A DNA stretch of 64,000 nucleotides from the NCBI GenBank assembly GCA_023213395.1, contig CM041465.1, positions 4,898,001 through 4,962,000 of the forward strand, given 5' to 3'. Shown piece after piece: positions 62,886-64,000 of the stretch (positions are counted from its first letter, which is position 1; every line of letters starts with the position of its first letter). Source of the stretch: Cycas panzhihuaensis. Lineage: Eukaryota; Cycadophyta. Position numbers and translations under genes: made by a program. The notes beneath the pieces are model-generated. The model saw only the letters and a list, made by a program, of their open reading frames with translations. It was not told the DNA's origin and ran no database searches.

Positions 62886-64000
62886 CTATTTGCAACTCCA
62901 AGTGGTGAAGGTAAAGTGAATAAGCATAGCCACAATGAGCCTCAATATACTTAGTGGATCTATCAACAACATTTGATGAAGTGGTCCCAATTCTTTGAAG
63001 GTGTGCATGAGCAAATTGCGTTCCACCAAAAGCATCTTCAAAAGAAGTATTATCAACATTATGTGCACCATGGCGCTGTTGATAACTTGGTAGTTTGTTG
63101 GTGGTAGTTCTGCAATTTTGGCATAATGTCCTCTTCTATTACACCTTTGGCACATGATTGTTTGATTTCGGTCAAGTATTAGACGGTGGATTGTCTCGAT
63201 TCTTGGATCTAGGTCCATGTTGATTATTTTGCCCTTGGCCTTGAGACTGTTTTTGTTGGAATTGAGGAGCCTGTTGACTAAGAGGACGTTGTCCTTGTTG
63301 TCTACCTCTTCCTCTTCCTCGGAAATTACCACCTACGAGAGTATTGACCTTGATTTTGGTGTAACAAAGATCTTCTTCCACTTCAAAAGCAACATCAATT
63401 GGATCGATGTAGTGGCAAAGTGTATCAAAGGTCTTATCAAATTCAATGAACTTATCGCAAGATCCTCAAAGTTTAGGGTCTTTAAAGTTCCACCTGGATT
63501 GAAGACTCCCAATAGATTTTTATAATGGGATATGGAGACATGATGAATCAAGAAAGCCCATGTAATGCATTGAGTTTTAAAATCTTTATCAATGGCTTGC
63601 TTGATTGGACGAAGGAGATTGATTGTCTCACTTGCATGTCCTTTTGCATTTTCAATTTGTTCATCTTGACACTAAGTGAACAAATTCTAAGTCCGATTTA
63701 GTGTCAAAGTTCTTCTTAAGAACTTCAAGAACTTTCCATGTCAGTATCATGTACACTTCATCAATGAGATTATGCGAGGAATAATCGGTGACAAGCGATA
63801 TCCACGGATTTTATCATCATCAAGTTCCCATTGGCGTTTAGCTACGGCTTGATGGGAGCGGTTGGAGCACCTCCTCAAGCGGTTGTGGTAGTCAGCAATG
63901 CAGTGGTGTAGGTTGTAAGTGATCTCTCCATAGACCTTCATACTTTGCGGCATTTCGACACCATGAACCACATGTCCCAATTTTCTTTCCCTTTTAGAAT
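62886..64000 (-). pseudogene. R2 gag with zinc knuckle, partial
   Basis: Open minus-strand pieces 63980-63747, 63551-63333, 63381-63172 and 63332-62886. Gag C-terminal features are clear: FRGRGRGRQQGQRP basic tract, Gln-rich segment, and a knuckle beginning CQRCNRRGHYAKI at about 63150-63110, with the last Cys displaced or lost. Upstream, PLIHFATTSIQL and the region near 63900 correspond to gag N-terminal sequence with several shifts. It runs off the window end, so the start is not seen. Gag would package the RNA. Non-functional. Confidence 0.72.

Larger units (their letters stand above)
58841..64000 (-). mobile_element. Element R2: minus-strand copia element running off the right edge
   Basis: 3' LTR 58841-59137, polypurine tract, then RNase H, RT, integrase, protease and gag in that order towards 64000. 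Many frameshifts. The 5' LTR is outside the window, so no TSD can be tested. Its protease (DTG) and RT (FVDD) signatures differ from the other elements, which points to a separate copia lineage. Confidence 0.9.

Overview
The window reads as plant nuclear DNA made almost entirely of nested LTR retrotransposons of the Ty1/copia superfamily. Pol order, where it can be followed, is protease, integrase, RT, RNase H. Primer-binding sites resemble the 3' end of plant initiator tRNA-Met (TGGTATCAGAGC and variants). LTRs begin TG and mostly end CA, and most intact insertions carry 5-bp target-site duplications (TSDs). No host gene, tRNA, rRNA or organellar gene was recognised. The density and depth of nesting suggest heterochromatin of a large repeat-rich plant genome; the species cannot be told. 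Letters below are local labels, not published family names.

Layout. Bases 1-35144 are a tree of insertions in the 3' LTR of an old minus-strand element T (LTR 34763-35144; its polypurine tract and 3' internal end follow to 35401). That LTR is interrupted by Xh (minus; 1-34762, its 3' LTR just outside the window). Xh holds two large inserts. (1) X (plus, 2251-16146, TSD GTCTA), a pol-less relative of Xh, contains Y (minus, 4372-14357), which contains Z (minus, 7975-13237, TSD TTCAA). (2) W1 (plus, 17309-34624), inserted in the Xh 5' LTR, contains V (plus, 18408-22632, TSD TATCT, non-autonomous) and a truncated inverted copy W2 (minus, about 28105-33761) within its RNase H. Sequence right of T is split by U1 (plus, 35402-42739, TSD TACCA) and by S (minus, 43336-56130, TSD GAAGT/AAAGT), which itself contains U2 (minus, 47040-54371, TSD ACTAT). 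An orphan LTR with PBS (R1, plus) lies at 56929-57222, about 1.6 kb of unassigned DNA follows, and R2 (minus, from 58841) runs off the right edge.

Coding state. Every gag-pol is broken, in W1 and Z largely by in-frame stops of the kind expected from cytosine deamination, elsewhere by frameshifts and deletions as well. LTR divergence by eye follows the nesting: U1 about 98.5% identical, U2 about 98%, V about 96%, Z about 95%, X about 92%, Y about 89%.

Most interesting points: (a) a leader hairpin with compensatory base-pair changes shared by the W and U families, whose LTRs differ; (b) W1 and W2 form an inverted repeat with arms of about 4.6 kb around a loop of about 0.8 kb, a possible source of long hairpin RNA; (c) V is a gag-relic, pol-less partner of the S lineage whose leader has become an array of about ten hairpins; (d) long perfect palindromes in the U3 region of U LTRs; (e) several illegitimate junctions with microhomology or filler DNA.
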